From: Bacillota bacterium
GTDB taxonomy: Bacteria; Bacillota; Clostridia; Lachnospirales; Lachnospiraceae
Length of the DNA: 39,064 nucleotides
NCBI GenBank assembly: GCA_023413555.1
Contig: JAEZPG010000080.1
Location: forward strand, 1-39,064
Reading direction: 5' to 3'
Shown: piece by piece, positions 15,576 through 24,935 of the stretch
Layout: each line of letters starts with the position of its first letter
How positions within the stretch are numbered: the stretch's first letter is position 1
Program-made: the position numbers and the translations under genes
Notes under the pieces: generated by a model
The model's input: only the letters and a program-made list of their open reading frames with translations
Databases searched by the model: none
Told to the model about the DNA's origin: nothing

Positions 15576-17108
15576 ATGAAAGCATACTATAATGAACTAA
15601 ATGAAATAATTGCATCTATGAGCATAAACTTAGAGGAAAATATCAACACCTTCAATACTCTTTTTAAAGATTGCGATGATTTGGTAAAGCGTCGTTTTAC
15701 CATTGGAGGAGCCAATAAGGTAGACATTTACTTCTTGTACATGGACAACATGATTAACAAGGAGCTATTAGAGGAAGACACCTTACGTTACCTACTTTAT
15801 AAAATGGATGAATTACCTGAAGAGAATAAGTTTGATTATATAAAAGCCAAAGGACTTAGAAGTGCAGATGTAAAGGAGCTGGATACCGTACAAGCGATTG
15901 TAGATGGTATTCTTTCCGGTGATACTGCCATTCTCATAGACGGTTATAACAAAGCCTTAAAAATCTCTGTAAAAGGTTTTGCCAATCGAGGGGTTCCAAC
16001 GGCAGAAAATGAAGTTACTGTCCGAGGTTCCAAAGAAAGCTTTAGTGAAGCGTTGTTTATCAATCGAGTACTGATACGAAAGCGAATTAAAGACACCAAC
16101 TTAAAAATCAAGCAAATGAAAGTTGGTACTAGAACTAAGACAGATGTAGCTGTGGTCTATATAGAAGACATTGTAAAGAAAGAAATTGTAGATGATATTG
16201 TTCATCGAATTGAGAATTTTGTTATAGATGGTATTTTTGATAGTGGGATGCTAGAACAGTTGACTGAGCGTAATCATTATTCTCCATTTCCTGAATTTCA
16301 GTCTACAGAACGACCAGATAAAGCTGCCTCGGCCTTAACAGAAGGTCGAGTATGCCTTATTGTAGACAATTCACCTATAGTTTTAATGCTTCCTACTACT
16401 TTAAATTCCTTTTATCAAGCTTCCGACGATTATTATAGTAGGTGGGAGATTGCAACATTTTCTCGGATACTTCGTTATATTGCATCCTTTTTTGCAGTTG
16501 CATTACCAGGTTTATATATAGTGATTGTAAATTATCAGTCAGAGTTAATTTCCACTAATCTGGCTTTGTCCTTTGCTGCCGCTAGAGAAGGCGTTCCCTT
16601 TTCTATTTTACTGGAGGTTATTATTATGGAAATAGCCTTTGAACTCTTGTTGGAAGCCGGTATACGCCTACCAGGACCTATGGGAAATACCATTGGTATC
16701 GTTGGTGGATTGATCATTGGTGATGCAGCAGTAAATGCTAATTTGGCAAGTCCTATGGTAGTTATTGTCGTTGCCCTAACCGCTATTGCAGCCTTTACTA
16801 TCCCGAATGAGGCTTTTGCATCAGCCTTTCGGCTTGTTCGTTACCTAATCATCATTATATCGGCCGTATGGGGATTACTTGGATTTATTTTAGGTATTAT
16901 GGTATTAATGACACATCTATGCGGATTAAAAAGCTTTGGGACTCCATATTTGGTGCCATTTGTAGCTTCCGGTATTGTTGGAAACAAAGATTATAAGGAT
17001 GCCATTATAAAGATGCCAACCAATAAGATGACCTCAAGACCAAGTTATACTAGACCAAATGCTAGAAAGCGACTGTTTTTCAAGGGTAAGCAAGATAATA
17101 AAGAATAG
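15576..17108 (+). CDS. gerKA: Spore germination protein, GerA/GerKA subunit
   Basis: The A subunit of a spore inner-membrane germinant receptor. A large hydrophilic N-terminal half (to about residue 285) is followed by several membrane segments (about 295-455), including RLPGPMGNTIGIVGGLIIG, a conserved GerA stretch. The C-terminal tail is basic. The start is uncertain. ATG 15576 gives 510 residues and has only a weak GGTGAT just upstream. ATG 15531 would add 15 residues but has no visible site. I prefer 15576. The next gene (17129, 20 bases on) supplies the B and C parts. Sporulation genes are usually read by forespore sigma factors, but I could not find a convincing sigma-G promoter here. 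Confidence 0.92.
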   Translation: MKAYYNELNEIIASMSINLEENINTFNTLFKDCDDLVKRRFTIGGANKVDIYFLYMDNMINKELLEEDTLRYLLYKMDELPEENKFDYIKAKGLRSADVKELDTVQAIVDGILSGDTAILIDGYNKALKISVKGFANRGVPTAENEVTVRGSKESFSEALFINRVLIRKRIKDTNLKIKQMKVGTRTKTDVAVVYIEDIVKKEIVDDIVHRIENFVIDGIFDSGMLEQLTERNHYSPFPEFQSTERPDKAASALTEGRVCLIVDNSPIVLMLPTTLNSFYQASDDYYSRWEIATFSRILRYIASFFAVALPGLYIVIVNYQSELISTNLALSFAAAREGVPFSILLEVIIMEIAFELLLEAGIRLPGPMGNTIGIVGGLIIGDAAVNANLASPMVVIVVALTAIAAFTIPNEAFASAFRLVRYLIIIISAVWGLLGFILGIMVLMTHLCGLKSFGTPYLVPFVASGIVGNKDYKDAIIKMPTNKMTSRPSYTRPNARKRLFFKGKQDNKE

Positions 17109-17128
17109 ACGGAAGGATTACGTATACT

Positions 17129-19363
17129 ATGTATTCTAAGAACGAAAAAATCACGTTACGACAATTAAAACGCCTTGTTGTATTTGATCTATTAGGTGTT
17201 TTATTTTTAATTGTACCATATGTCATAACAAGTGGTGTGGGCTATGATGGTCTAGGCGCTTTTTTAATAGGTGCACTCCTACTTTTTGTCTATCTTCTCA
17301 TATTCACTTTTTACCTAAAGCAGATAGATGGCCCTTATTTGACCTATTCTAAAACAGTTATTGGTAAATTCCTGACTACCATTTTTTGCATTCTTTATCT
17401 CATTAAGTTCTTTTTTACAATCGTGATGATAACCAAATTATTTATAGCTGTGATCAATAATACTATATTAACTGAATATTCTACCTTATCCATAGGTCTT
17501 CCTTTCATTGCTGCGGCAGGATATATGGCCTATAAGGGAATAGAAGTGCGTGCAAGGTATGCAGAAGTCATGTACTATATCGTACTGGTTCCAATTGTAG
17601 TCTTATCACTTTTTACACTAAAAGAAATAGATTTGGCCAATCTGACACCGATATTTACTACGGATTCTTATAAAGTATTTAACGCAGGCTTTCTATTCTT
17701 TTTGTTATTTAACTTATTAGAATTATTGTTATTTATAAAACCATATATAAAGTCAAAAAAACCTAAATCTTCTGTAGTAACCGGTATATTTTCCTACACC
17801 CTTAGAGGACTAATTTGTATCTTTTTACTTTCGATATTGGTTTTTTCCTTAACTGTTGGATTGTTGGGAGAGAAAGCTTCTGCAGAATCCCTATGGTCAA
17901 CTGTAGCCATTTTACAATTAGCACAATTCCCTTGGTCACTACTTAATCGTCAGGATTCGATTCTAATAGCACTTTGGTTGTTAAGTACCATTAGCATATT
18001 AAGCGGTCTACTTTATTATATGAGCCATATAACCAAACATATTTTTGGTAAAAGATCACAGAATTGTATACTTCCAATCATTATTATATTAGTCTATCTA
18101 GCAGCCATAACCCCTATGGACATCAATCTATGCTACAAATACTTTACTAATTATATGATTTATATTGGCTTACCGCAAAGTATCATACTCCCATTAATAC
18201 CAATTCTTGTTAGGAAGATGAAACCAGTAAGTCGTAGTGCAGGTAAGACTGCAATAATCACCTTGATTTTCCTGATTATGCCACTTTGGCTACAAAGCTG
18301 TGCAAATCAGGTAGAGATTGAAGAACGTGATTTTGTACAAGTATTTGGTGTGGATTACAATAATGGGCAGTTTATGGCATATTATGCATTACCAGATTTA
18401 GCTGCTGTCTCTGAGCAGCCATCAAGTGATCCTGAGAAATTATTACGAATTTTCCAGGGTAACAATCTATATGAAATTGAAGAACAATATAAGTTATGTT
18501 CAGAAAAAAAATTAGACTATCGACATCTAAAAGCAATCGTGTTAGGGGAAAACCTTGTTAAAAATAAAGAGAGATTTCAACAGTTTATAAACTACTGTGA
18601 AAAACACTATGAAGTATCTAAGAATACATTAATATTCCTTTCTAATTCTTCTTTATGGACAGTGATGGATTATAATAAGAAAATACCAGATGGTATAGGT
18701 AATTACCTTATCCGCTTACATGATAATAACCTTTCCATTCGTTCAAAGGGTAAGACTACCCTTGGTACTTTAGTAAATGATCGTAATAATTCAGATATGA
18801 CCATTCATGTTCCAATAGTAACTCTGCAAATGAATGGTCTTGTAATTAATGGGGAAGGGATTGTAGAAAATTCTAAGTTGGTAGCTACACTTGATGAAGA
18901 GGATAGTAAATACGCCGGTATATTACAAGGATATATTGGCAATTGTCGATTATTCCTTCAAAATTCAACAAATGATGCGAGTGATCACTCTCTTGTGGTT
19001 CAGTTAGGTGAACTTCGCAATAACAAAAACTTAAGTCTACTAAATGGTATTCCATACCTTAAAATCAAAATAGAAGGGCAAGGTATCCTTGAACAGGGTG
19101 TAGAAGAAACCTTACAATATACTACTACAGAAAGAGTAAAAGCTTATCATGCACTTGAGAAGCAGATTAATATGCAGATTAAGAAACATATGGAAGATCA
19201 GATTAGGCAGATACTAGGAGAAAAGAATATAGATTATCTAAATACATTAAGAATGAGTCGATATCTTAATCGGAATATTTATAATTTCTATAAGACTAGA
19301 CAATCCAATTTTATTGAAGATTTGAAGGTAGAAGTAAGTTTTGAACTAACATTAAATCCATAA
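17129..19363 (+). CDS. GerKB-GerKC fusion: germinant receptor permease joined to lipoprotein
   Basis: The 744-residue ORF holds two proteins that are usually separate. Residues 1 to about 355 look like GerB (a ten-helix APC-type permease, starting KNEKITLRQLKRLVVF). From about 363 the chain reads like a GerC lipoprotein: a basic stretch, a hydrophobic segment (TAIITLIFLIMPLWL), the lipobox-like LQSC with Cys391, then IEERDFVQVFGVD, the classic GerC start, and about 350 further residues of GerC. No stop or frameshift separates them. An internal ATG at about 18217 (RKMKPVSR) has AGGAAG immediately before it, at short spacing. It could still allow separate GerC synthesis. ATG 17129 follows GGAAGG. 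Together with gerKA this makes a complete ABC receptor from two genes. Confidence 0.88.
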   Translation: MYSKNEKITLRQLKRLVVFDLLGVLFLIVPYVITSGVGYDGLGAFLIGALLLFVYLLIFTFYLKQIDGPYLTYSKTVIGKFLTTIFCILYLIKFFFTIVMITKLFIAVINNTILTEYSTLSIGLPFIAAAGYMAYKGIEVRARYAEVMYYIVLVPIVVLSLFTLKEIDLANLTPIFTTDSYKVFNAGFLFFLLFNLLELLLFIKPYIKSKKPKSSVVTGIFSYTLRGLICIFLLSILVFSLTVGLLGEKASAESLWSTVAILQLAQFPWSLLNRQDSILIALWLLSTISILSGLLYYMSHITKHIFGKRSQNCILPIIIILVYLAAITPMDINLCYKYFTNYMIYIGLPQSIILPLIPILVRKMKPVSRSAGKTAIITLIFLIMPLWLQSCANQVEIEERDFVQVFGVDYNNGQFMAYYALPDLAAVSEQPSSDPEKLLRIFQGNNLYEIEEQYKLCSEKKLDYRHLKAIVLGENLVKNKERFQQFINYCEKHYEVSKNTLIFLSNSSLWTVMDYNKKIPDGIGNYLIRLHDNNLSIRSKGKTTLGTLVNDRNNSDMTIHVPIVTLQMNGLVINGEGIVENSKLVATLDEEDSKYAGILQGYIGNCRLFLQNSTNDASDHSLVVQLGELRNNKNLSLLNGIPYLKIKIEGQGILEQGVEETLQYTTTERVKAYHALEKQINMQIKKHMEDQIRQILGEKNIDYLNTLRMSRYLNRNIYNFYKTRQSNFIEDLKVEVSFELTLNP

Positions 19364-19438
19364 TCGTATTGAAATACTATTAATCAATTACGAATAAAAT
19401 AAGTTTTATTTAATAGAATAAAAGGAAGATATCTTTAG

Positions 19439-20728
19439 GTGAAGTTTATGAATGATTTTACCAGGAAAAGAATCATTATTTTATTAACTATCATTGCTCT
19501 AGGGATGTTTGGATATTATCAATATAGTGTTATGGAACCATTTTCAGGGGCAAAACAAAAAATACTGATCCTAGCAAAGCAAGCTGAACAGGAGAAAAAC
19601 AATGACATCCATTACTCTGGCCTTGACTCTGAGAAGTATCAAAGTCAATCAAATCAGGATCAGTTAGGTCTTAATGCTAAGGCTGCACTGTTACTGGATG
19701 CAACTAGTAACAGAATTCTATATGAAAAAAATGGATTTCAAGAAATGCCAATGGCTAGTACAACTAAGATTATGACCTGTATTGTGGCATTAGAAAACTG
19801 TTCCCTAGATGATGTAGTAACCTTTTCTTCCTATGCAGCATCAATGCCAGACGTACAGTTAAATGCACATGCCGGTGAAAAGTTTATAATACGAGATCTT
19901 CTTTATTCTCTTATGCTAGAATCTCATAATGACACTGCAGTAGCTATCGCTGAGTATATTGGGGGAAGCGTGGAAGGTTTTGCTACTATGATGAATGCCA
20001 AAGCGAAGGAATTAGGGTTAGAACACACCCACTTTGTGACTCCAAATGGTTTAGATGCCGAGGACCATTTTACAACTGCTTATGACCTTGCTATCATAGC
20101 AAGCTATGCCATACGAAACGAAGAATTTGTTAATATTATAAATACACCTTCCCACATCTTTAAGACTGTGGATCAGAAAAAGGAATATGCTGTGACAAAT
20201 AAAGATAAGTTTCTATATCTGATGGATGGAGCCTTTGGTATCAAAACTGGCTTTACTAACAATGCTGGGTACTGCTTTACAGGTGCACTTAGAAACCATA
20301 GCAGAACATTCATAAGCGTTGTATTAGGTTCAGGTTGGCCTCCTCATAAAAGCTATAAATGGAAAGACACTATACAGTTAATGAAGTATGGCATCAAGAA
20401 CTTTACCTATCAAAATCTATCTGACTTTACAAAGGAGCTTCCAAAGCTTCCAGTGTTAAATGGACAGAATAGTGAGATAGAACTCAAAATTAAACCAATT
20501 AATTTCCCTATTCTTATGAAAGCTACGGATAAAATATATGTAGAGTATAGTCTTCCACATTATGCAAAAGCTCCAGTAGTGCAGAATGAGGAGGTGGGGT
20601 CTGTAAGATTCTATATCAATAATGTTTTCTTTAAGGAATATCCTATCTATAGCAAGAATCATGTACCAAAAATTGATTATGGTTTTTGCTTGGATGAGAT
20701 TCTATCAAGATTTTTACACTTTAGGTAG
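19439..20728 (+). CDS. D-alanyl-D-alanine carboxypeptidase, second copy (DacF-like)
   Basis: A membrane-anchored penicillin-binding enzyme of the PBP5 family. An N-terminal hydrophobic segment (about residues 12-28) is followed by a short linker and the catalytic domain. Motifs seen: STTK with nucleophile Ser107, SHN in LMLESHNDTAVA, and KTG in GIKTGFTNNAG. A smaller C-terminal domain closes the 429-residue chain. Two starts are possible, GTG 19439 (AAGGAAG 11 bases upstream) and ATG 19448 (TAGGTG upstream). It sits 75 bases after the germination genes and before a terminator, so it may be expressed in spores, where DacF-type enzymes set cortex cross-linking. That role is inferred from position only. 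Confidence 0.92.
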   Translation: MKFMNDFTRKRIIILLTIIALGMFGYYQYSVMEPFSGAKQKILILAKQAEQEKNNDIHYSGLDSEKYQSQSNQDQLGLNAKAALLLDATSNRILYEKNGFQEMPMASTTKIMTCIVALENCSLDDVVTFSSYAASMPDVQLNAHAGEKFIIRDLLYSLMLESHNDTAVAIAEYIGGSVEGFATMMNAKAKELGLEHTHFVTPNGLDAEDHFTTAYDLAIIASYAIRNEEFVNIINTPSHIFKTVDQKKEYAVTNKDKFLYLMDGAFGIKTGFTNNAGYCFTGALRNHSRTFISVVLGSGWPPHKSYKWKDTIQLMKYGIKNFTYQNLSDFTKELPKLPVLNGQNSEIELKIKPINFPILMKATDKIYVEYSLPHYAKAPVVQNEEVGSVRFYINNVFFKEYPIYSKNHVPKIDYGFCLDEILSRFLHFR

Positions 20729-20780
20729 ACTATTTGCTGTTAAGTATTTATATAGATTATGTAGATATTCTTTTATAAGC

Positions 20781-20817
20781 AAAAGAACTTTGTCAGTTTT
20801 ATGACAGAGTTCTTTTT
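20781..20817 (+). terminator. Terminator after the second carboxypeptidase gene
   Basis: A stem of about 14 bp with a single G-T pair (20781-20795 with 20802-20815) has a six-base loop and ends in TTTTT. Confidence 0.9.
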
Positions 20818-21102
20818 ATATTGTATTCTTTGAGAAAGAGTAATAATTCACAAATAAGTAATTGAATATTATACAAAATGCTATACATATTAGGTATAAC
20901 ACTATATTTCTTACTATAATATATGTAATTTCATACCAAATGAGAAAGTTAGAAACATAAATCATGAATAAATGTAAAGTCGATTTTTAGAATTATAGTC
21001 ATATGTCTGACAAATAATTATTGATATACTCGTTAAGATGTTATAAAATACAATTGGCAGAAACTTGGATTTACAATAAATAAAAGATATGGAGGGCAAA
21101 AA
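20818..21102. other. AT-rich gap before the decarboxylase operon
   Basis: The gene-free stretch 20729-21102 holds a terminator (20781-20817) and a promoter (21021-21049). Between them, 20818-21020 is AT-rich DNA in which I see no gene, repeat or stable RNA fold. The final part, from about 21056, is a short leader with GGAGGG before the start codon. Confidence 0.6.
21021..21049 (+). promoter_or_regulatory. Promoter of the decarboxylase operon
   Basis: TTGATA at 21021-21026 and TAAAAT at 21044-21049 with 17-base spacing, about 54 bases before ATG 21103. Confidence 0.65.
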
Positions 21103-22548
21103 ATGAGTAGTACAGTACAGAGTTCAGCAAAAGATCGAATTCTATCTTTGCTAGATCAAAACAGTTTTGTTGAAATAGGTGCTTTGGTTACAAAAAGAAG
21201 CACTGACTTCAACTTAAACGAAAAAGAAGCACCTGCTGACGGCGTAATTACTGGATATGGTTTAATTAATAATAAATCTGTTTATGTATATAGTCAGGAC
21301 GCATCTGCTTTGAATGGTACCATAGGTGAAATGCATGCCAAGAAAATTGTAAATATTTACGAATTAGCGCTTAAAGTTGGTGTTCCAGTTATTGGATTAA
21401 TCGATTGTGCCGGATTCAGGCTTCAAGAAGCGACAGATGCTCTTGCTAGCTTCGGTTCGGTATATCTGAAACAAACATTAGCCTCTGGGGTAATTCCTCA
21501 GATTACTGCTATTTTCGGTTCCTGTGGTGGTGGAGTTGCAATCTCCTCATCCCTTTCTGATTTTACATTCATGGAAGAAACCTCTGCAAAGTTATTTGTT
21601 AATTCTCCTAATTCAATCGCTAATAACTACATAGAAAAATGTAATACGAGTAGTGCTACCTACCAATCTGAAAATGGTATCGTAGATGGCATTGGTACTG
21701 GAGAAGAGATCTTTGGTAAGATTAGAGACTTAGTTACCTTTTTACCTAGTAACAACGAAGAAGACCCTATTAATGAATGTCAGGATGACATAAACCGTGT
21801 ATCTGAAGACCTTCAGAATGAACTTGAAGATCCATCATTAGTATTAACTGAAATCGCAGACAATCATAAATTTATAGAACTGAAAAAAGACTATGCAAAA
21901 GATATGGTAGTTGGTTTCTTATCTTTAGATGGTGCCACAGTAGGTGCTGTAGCAAACCGTAGAGCCTTATATAGAGAAGGTAAGAAAGAAGAGACTTTTG
22001 AGACAGTTCTTACTACCAATGGTTGTAAAAAGGCCGCGGATTTTATTAATTTCTGCGATGCCTTCCAGATTCCTATTGTTTCCTTTACTAATACAACCGG
22101 GTATAAAGCTACCATGGAAGAAGAGAAGACAATTGCAAAAGCAACCGCAGGATTAACCTACGCCTTTGCCAATGCAACTGTACCTAAGATTAATATTATT
22201 GTTGGAAAAGCATATGGCTGTGCATATATTACAATGAACTCCAAACATATTGGGGCTGATTTGGTATTTGCTTATCCAGATGCTAAGATTGGTATGATGG
22301 ATGGGAAAAATGCAGTTCAGATTATGTATGCAGAAGAAATAAAGTCTGCCAAAGACGCAGTAAGCTTTATTAATGAAAAAGCGAATGAATATGAAGCACT
22401 TCAAAGCAGCTGTCTATCTGCCGCTAAGCGTGGATATGTAGACAGTATTATTGATCCAAAAACAACTAGAAAACAGCTGATTTATGGATTTGATATGTTA
22501 TATACCAAAAGAGAGTACCGTCCAAGCAAAAAGCATGGCACAGTATAA
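21103..22548 (+). CDS. mmdA: Biotin-dependent acyl-CoA carboxyltransferase subunit (MmdA/12S type)
   Basis: Moves a carboxyl group between an acyl-CoA (methylmalonyl-CoA or malonyl-CoA type) and the biotin of a carrier protein. The 481-residue chain has both crotonase-like halves of the family. The N half has ADGVITGYG, IDCAGFRLQEA and the oxyanion GSCGGGVA. The C half has VSFTNTTGY and GKAYGCAYITMNSK. ATG 21103 follows GGAGGG by 7 bases. It opens an operon that also holds the OadG-like, biotin-carrier, OadB and pyruvate-carboxyltransferase genes. In that setting it could form a Na+-pumping methylmalonyl-CoA decarboxylase or a transcarboxylase. The actual acyl group is inferred and not visible. 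Confidence 0.88.
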   Translation: MSSTVQSSAKDRILSLLDQNSFVEIGALVTKRSTDFNLNEKEAPADGVITGYGLINNKSVYVYSQDASALNGTIGEMHAKKIVNIYELALKVGVPVIGLIDCAGFRLQEATDALASFGSVYLKQTLASGVIPQITAIFGSCGGGVAISSSLSDFTFMEETSAKLFVNSPNSIANNYIEKCNTSSATYQSENGIVDGIGTGEEIFGKIRDLVTFLPSNNEEDPINECQDDINRVSEDLQNELEDPSLVLTEIADNHKFIELKKDYAKDMVVGFLSLDGATVGAVANRRALYREGKKEETFETVLTTNGCKKAADFINFCDAFQIPIVSFTNTTGYKATMEEEKTIAKATAGLTYAFANATVPKINIIVGKAYGCAYITMNSKHIGADLVFAYPDAKIGMMDGKNAVQIMYAEEIKSAKDAVSFINEKANEYEALQSSCLSAAKRGYVDSIIDPKTTRKQLIYGFDMLYTKREYRPSKKHGTV

Positions 22549-22563
22549 TGAGGTGAGACATAT

Positions 22564-23301
22564 ATGAAAAAAATATACTTAGTATTATGTTTAGTGCTGA
22601 TAATGTTAGGTGCAACTGCATGTGGAAAGGCTGATGATACAAAGCCTGCTGACTTTGATGAAGCCACCCTTAGTAGTAGTGCACAATCACTTGCTGAAAC
22701 CCTTGCAACGGAAGAAAGTCTTTCTCAAATAGCGAATGAAGATGTTTATGCAGATTTTTCTTCTAACTATGGAGAGGATATTGCTATTTCTTACAAAACT
22801 TTCTACGATACCACTAAAGATTTAAGTGGATATAAAAACACTACTGTTACCGATACTATCATTTCCGGCGACACTGCCAGTGTGGAGCTGAATTTGGTAT
22901 ATTCCGATGAAACAGTAGTAATGATTTGTAACTTCGATAAAAAGGGCCAACTTACAAACTTTTCTTCAGAAATTTATCGTACCTTAGGACAAAAGATGTT
23001 AAAAGCATTATTAAATACGGTAATGGGTATGGGAACCGTATTTGTTGTACTGATTTTCATTTCCTTCATCATTAACTTATTAAAATATGTTCCTAAGTTA
23101 TTACTAAGAGAAAAGAAAGCTGATCCTATAACTCTTACAGATACAAAAGATTTCCCAGAGGAAGAAGAATTGATTCATGATAGTGAATTAGTAGCAGTTA
23201 TTACAGCGGCTATTATGGCAAGTTACGGAGATAGGACTCCAGAGGATGGTCTGGTAGTTCGATCGATTCGTAAAACAAACAAAAAATGGAAGAATGCATA
23301 A
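22564..23301 (+). CDS. Lipoprotein domain fused to sodium-pump decarboxylase gamma subunit (OadG)
   Basis: The gamma subunit anchors the carboxyltransferase to the membrane pump. Here the 245-residue protein has an extra front part: a lipoprotein signal (MKKIYLVLCLVLIML then GATAC with Cys20) and an extracellular domain of about 120 residues (to 145), similar in style to DUF3887 lipoproteins. A membrane helix (about 154-176, MGTVFVVLIFISFIINLL) then leads to a cytoplasmic tail with ELVAVITAAIMASYG and VVRSIRKTNKKW, which is typical of OadG. OadG is usually about 85-130 residues. It lies 15 bases after mmdA. The C-terminal identity is clear. The role of the outer domain is unknown. Confidence 0.82.
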   Translation: MKKIYLVLCLVLIMLGATACGKADDTKPADFDEATLSSSAQSLAETLATEESLSQIANEDVYADFSSNYGEDIAISYKTFYDTTKDLSGYKNTTVTDTIISGDTASVELNLVYSDETVVMICNFDKKGQLTNFSSEIYRTLGQKMLKALLNTVMGMGTVFVVLIFISFIINLLKYVPKLLLREKKADPITLTDTKDFPEEEELIHDSELVAVITAAIMASYGDRTPEDGLVVRSIRKTNKKWKNA

Positions 23302-23330
23302 TTCTCAATGAATAAAGGAGGACATTTTAT

Positions 23331-23690
23331 ATGAAAAATTACACAATTACCGTAAATGGAAATGTATATAACGTAACTGTAGAAGAGGGTTCTACAGGAG
23401 AGGTTTCTACTCCAGTAACACCAATCGCAGCCGCTCCAAATGCTCCTATCAATAAAGTCGCAACAGAAGGTGTCGGCAAAGTGAAAGTAACTTCTCCCAT
23501 GCCTGGTAAGATTCTTGGCGTAAAAGCTGGGGTAGGACAGACGGTAAAGAAGGGCGAAGTAATCTTTATCTTAGAAGCAATGAAAATGGAAAATGAAGTG
23601 GTTGCACCAGAAGATGGAACAATTGCAAGCATAAGTGTAGCAACAGGAGATTCTGTAGAAGCAGGAGATGTGTTGGCTACATTAAACTAG
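23331..23690 (+). CDS. Biotin carboxyl carrier protein of the decarboxylase complex
   Basis: A 119-residue biotin carrier. It has a short N-terminal segment, a flexible Pro/Ala-rich linker (about 24-45), and a biotinyl domain with the site EAMKMEN, where Lys85 would carry biotin. It transfers CO2 from the carboxyltransferase subunits to OadB. Strong GGAGG upstream (about 23317). Because both the 12S-type and the PycB-type carboxyltransferase lack a biotin domain, this single carrier probably serves both. Confidence 0.93.
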   Translation: MKNYTITVNGNVYNVTVEEGSTGEVSTPVTPIAAAPNAPINKVATEGVGKVKVTSPMPGKILGVKAGVGQTVKKGEVIFILEAMKMENEVVAPEDGTIASISVATGDSVEAGDVLATLN

Positions 23691-23712
23691 TAACGCAGGG
23701 AGGATGAACTAG

Positions 23713-24837
23713 ATGGATTACGTATTATCTACGCTAGGGAATTTGATTGGACAAACTGTGTTCTTAAATCTCACTTGGGGTAACCTGCTGATGATTTTTG
23801 TTGCACTTTTCTTCATGTTCCTAGCTATCAAAAAAGAATATGAACCACTCCTTTTGGTCCCAATTTCATTTGGTATGTTATTAGTAAACATGTATCCAGA
23901 TATTATGAGCGAAAATGGGTTGCTGCATTATTTCTATCTATTAGATGAATGGAGTATCCTACCATCTCTGATCTTTATGGGTGTTGGTGCCATGACAGAC
24001 TTCGGTCCACTGATTGCCAATCCTAAGAGTTTCTTATTAGGTGCTGCAGCTCAGTTTGGTATCTTTGCAGCTTATCTAATTGCCATTTTATTTGGCTTCG
24101 GTGATAAAGCTGCCGCAGCCATTTCTATCATTGGTGGTGCAGATGGACCAACCTCCATCTTCCTTGCAGGTAAGCTTGGACAGACAGAATATATGGGACC
24201 TATTGCCGTGGCTGCCTATTCCTACATGTCTTTAGTACCAATTATTCAGCCACCAATTATGAAGCTATTAACAACGAAGAAAGAGCGTGAAGTTAGGATG
24301 GAACAATTAAGACCAGTTTCAAAGTTAGAAAGAATTCTGTTCCCAATCGTTGTTACTGTTGTAGTAGTAGCAATTCTTCCTTCCACAGCTCCATTAGTTG
24401 GTATGTTAATGCTTGGTAACCTGTTCAGAGAATCCGGTGTTGTAAAACAGTTAACAGAAACTGCAAGCAATGCTTTAATGTATATCGTTGTTATCCTACT
24501 AGGTACCTCTGTTGGTGCAACTACCAGCGCAGAAGCATTCTTAAAGATTACAACCCTTCAGATTGTAGCCTTAGGTCTCATTGCTTTCGCATTTGGGACT
24601 GCAGCCGGAGTACTATTTGGTAAATTATTGTGTAAAGTTACCCATGGTAAGGTTAACCCATTAATCGGTTCCGCCGGTGTATCCGCCGTACCTATGGCGG
24701 CCCGTGTATCCCAGAAGGTAGGTTCAGAAGCAGATCCAACCAACTTCCTTCTGATGCATGCCATGGGACCAAACGTCGCCGGTGTAATCGGTACAGCCGT
24801 AGCTGCCGGTGTATTCATGGCTATCTTTGGGGTATAG
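23713..24837 (+). CDS. oadB: Na+-translocating decarboxylase beta subunit
   Basis: An integral membrane protein (374 residues, about nine to eleven helices). It decarboxylates the carboxy-biotin of the carrier and couples this to Na+ export. The conserved GGADGPTSIF segment (about residue 143) holds the Asp that binds Na+. GNLFRESGVV and GSAGVSAVPMAARVSQ are further family signatures. ATG 23713 has GGGAGGA about 9 bases upstream. Order after the biotin carrier is the usual one for such operons. Confidence 0.95.
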   Translation: MDYVLSTLGNLIGQTVFLNLTWGNLLMIFVALFFMFLAIKKEYEPLLLVPISFGMLLVNMYPDIMSENGLLHYFYLLDEWSILPSLIFMGVGAMTDFGPLIANPKSFLLGAAAQFGIFAAYLIAILFGFGDKAAAAISIIGGADGPTSIFLAGKLGQTEYMGPIAVAAYSYMSLVPIIQPPIMKLLTTKKEREVRMEQLRPVSKLERILFPIVVTVVVVAILPSTAPLVGMLMLGNLFRESGVVKQLTETASNALMYIVVILLGTSVGATTSAEAFLKITTLQIVALGLIAFAFGTAAGVLFGKLLCKVTHGKVNPLIGSAGVSAVPMAARVSQKVGSEADPTNFLLMHAMGPNVAGVIGTAVAAGVFMAIFGV

Positions 24838-24935
24838 AACTTATTAGGATAGATGATCTAACCTAGATTTATGTCTTAAGCAGGATTCTACATAGGTAGA
24901 ATATTAAAAAATATTAATTATCAGGAGGTTAAGTA

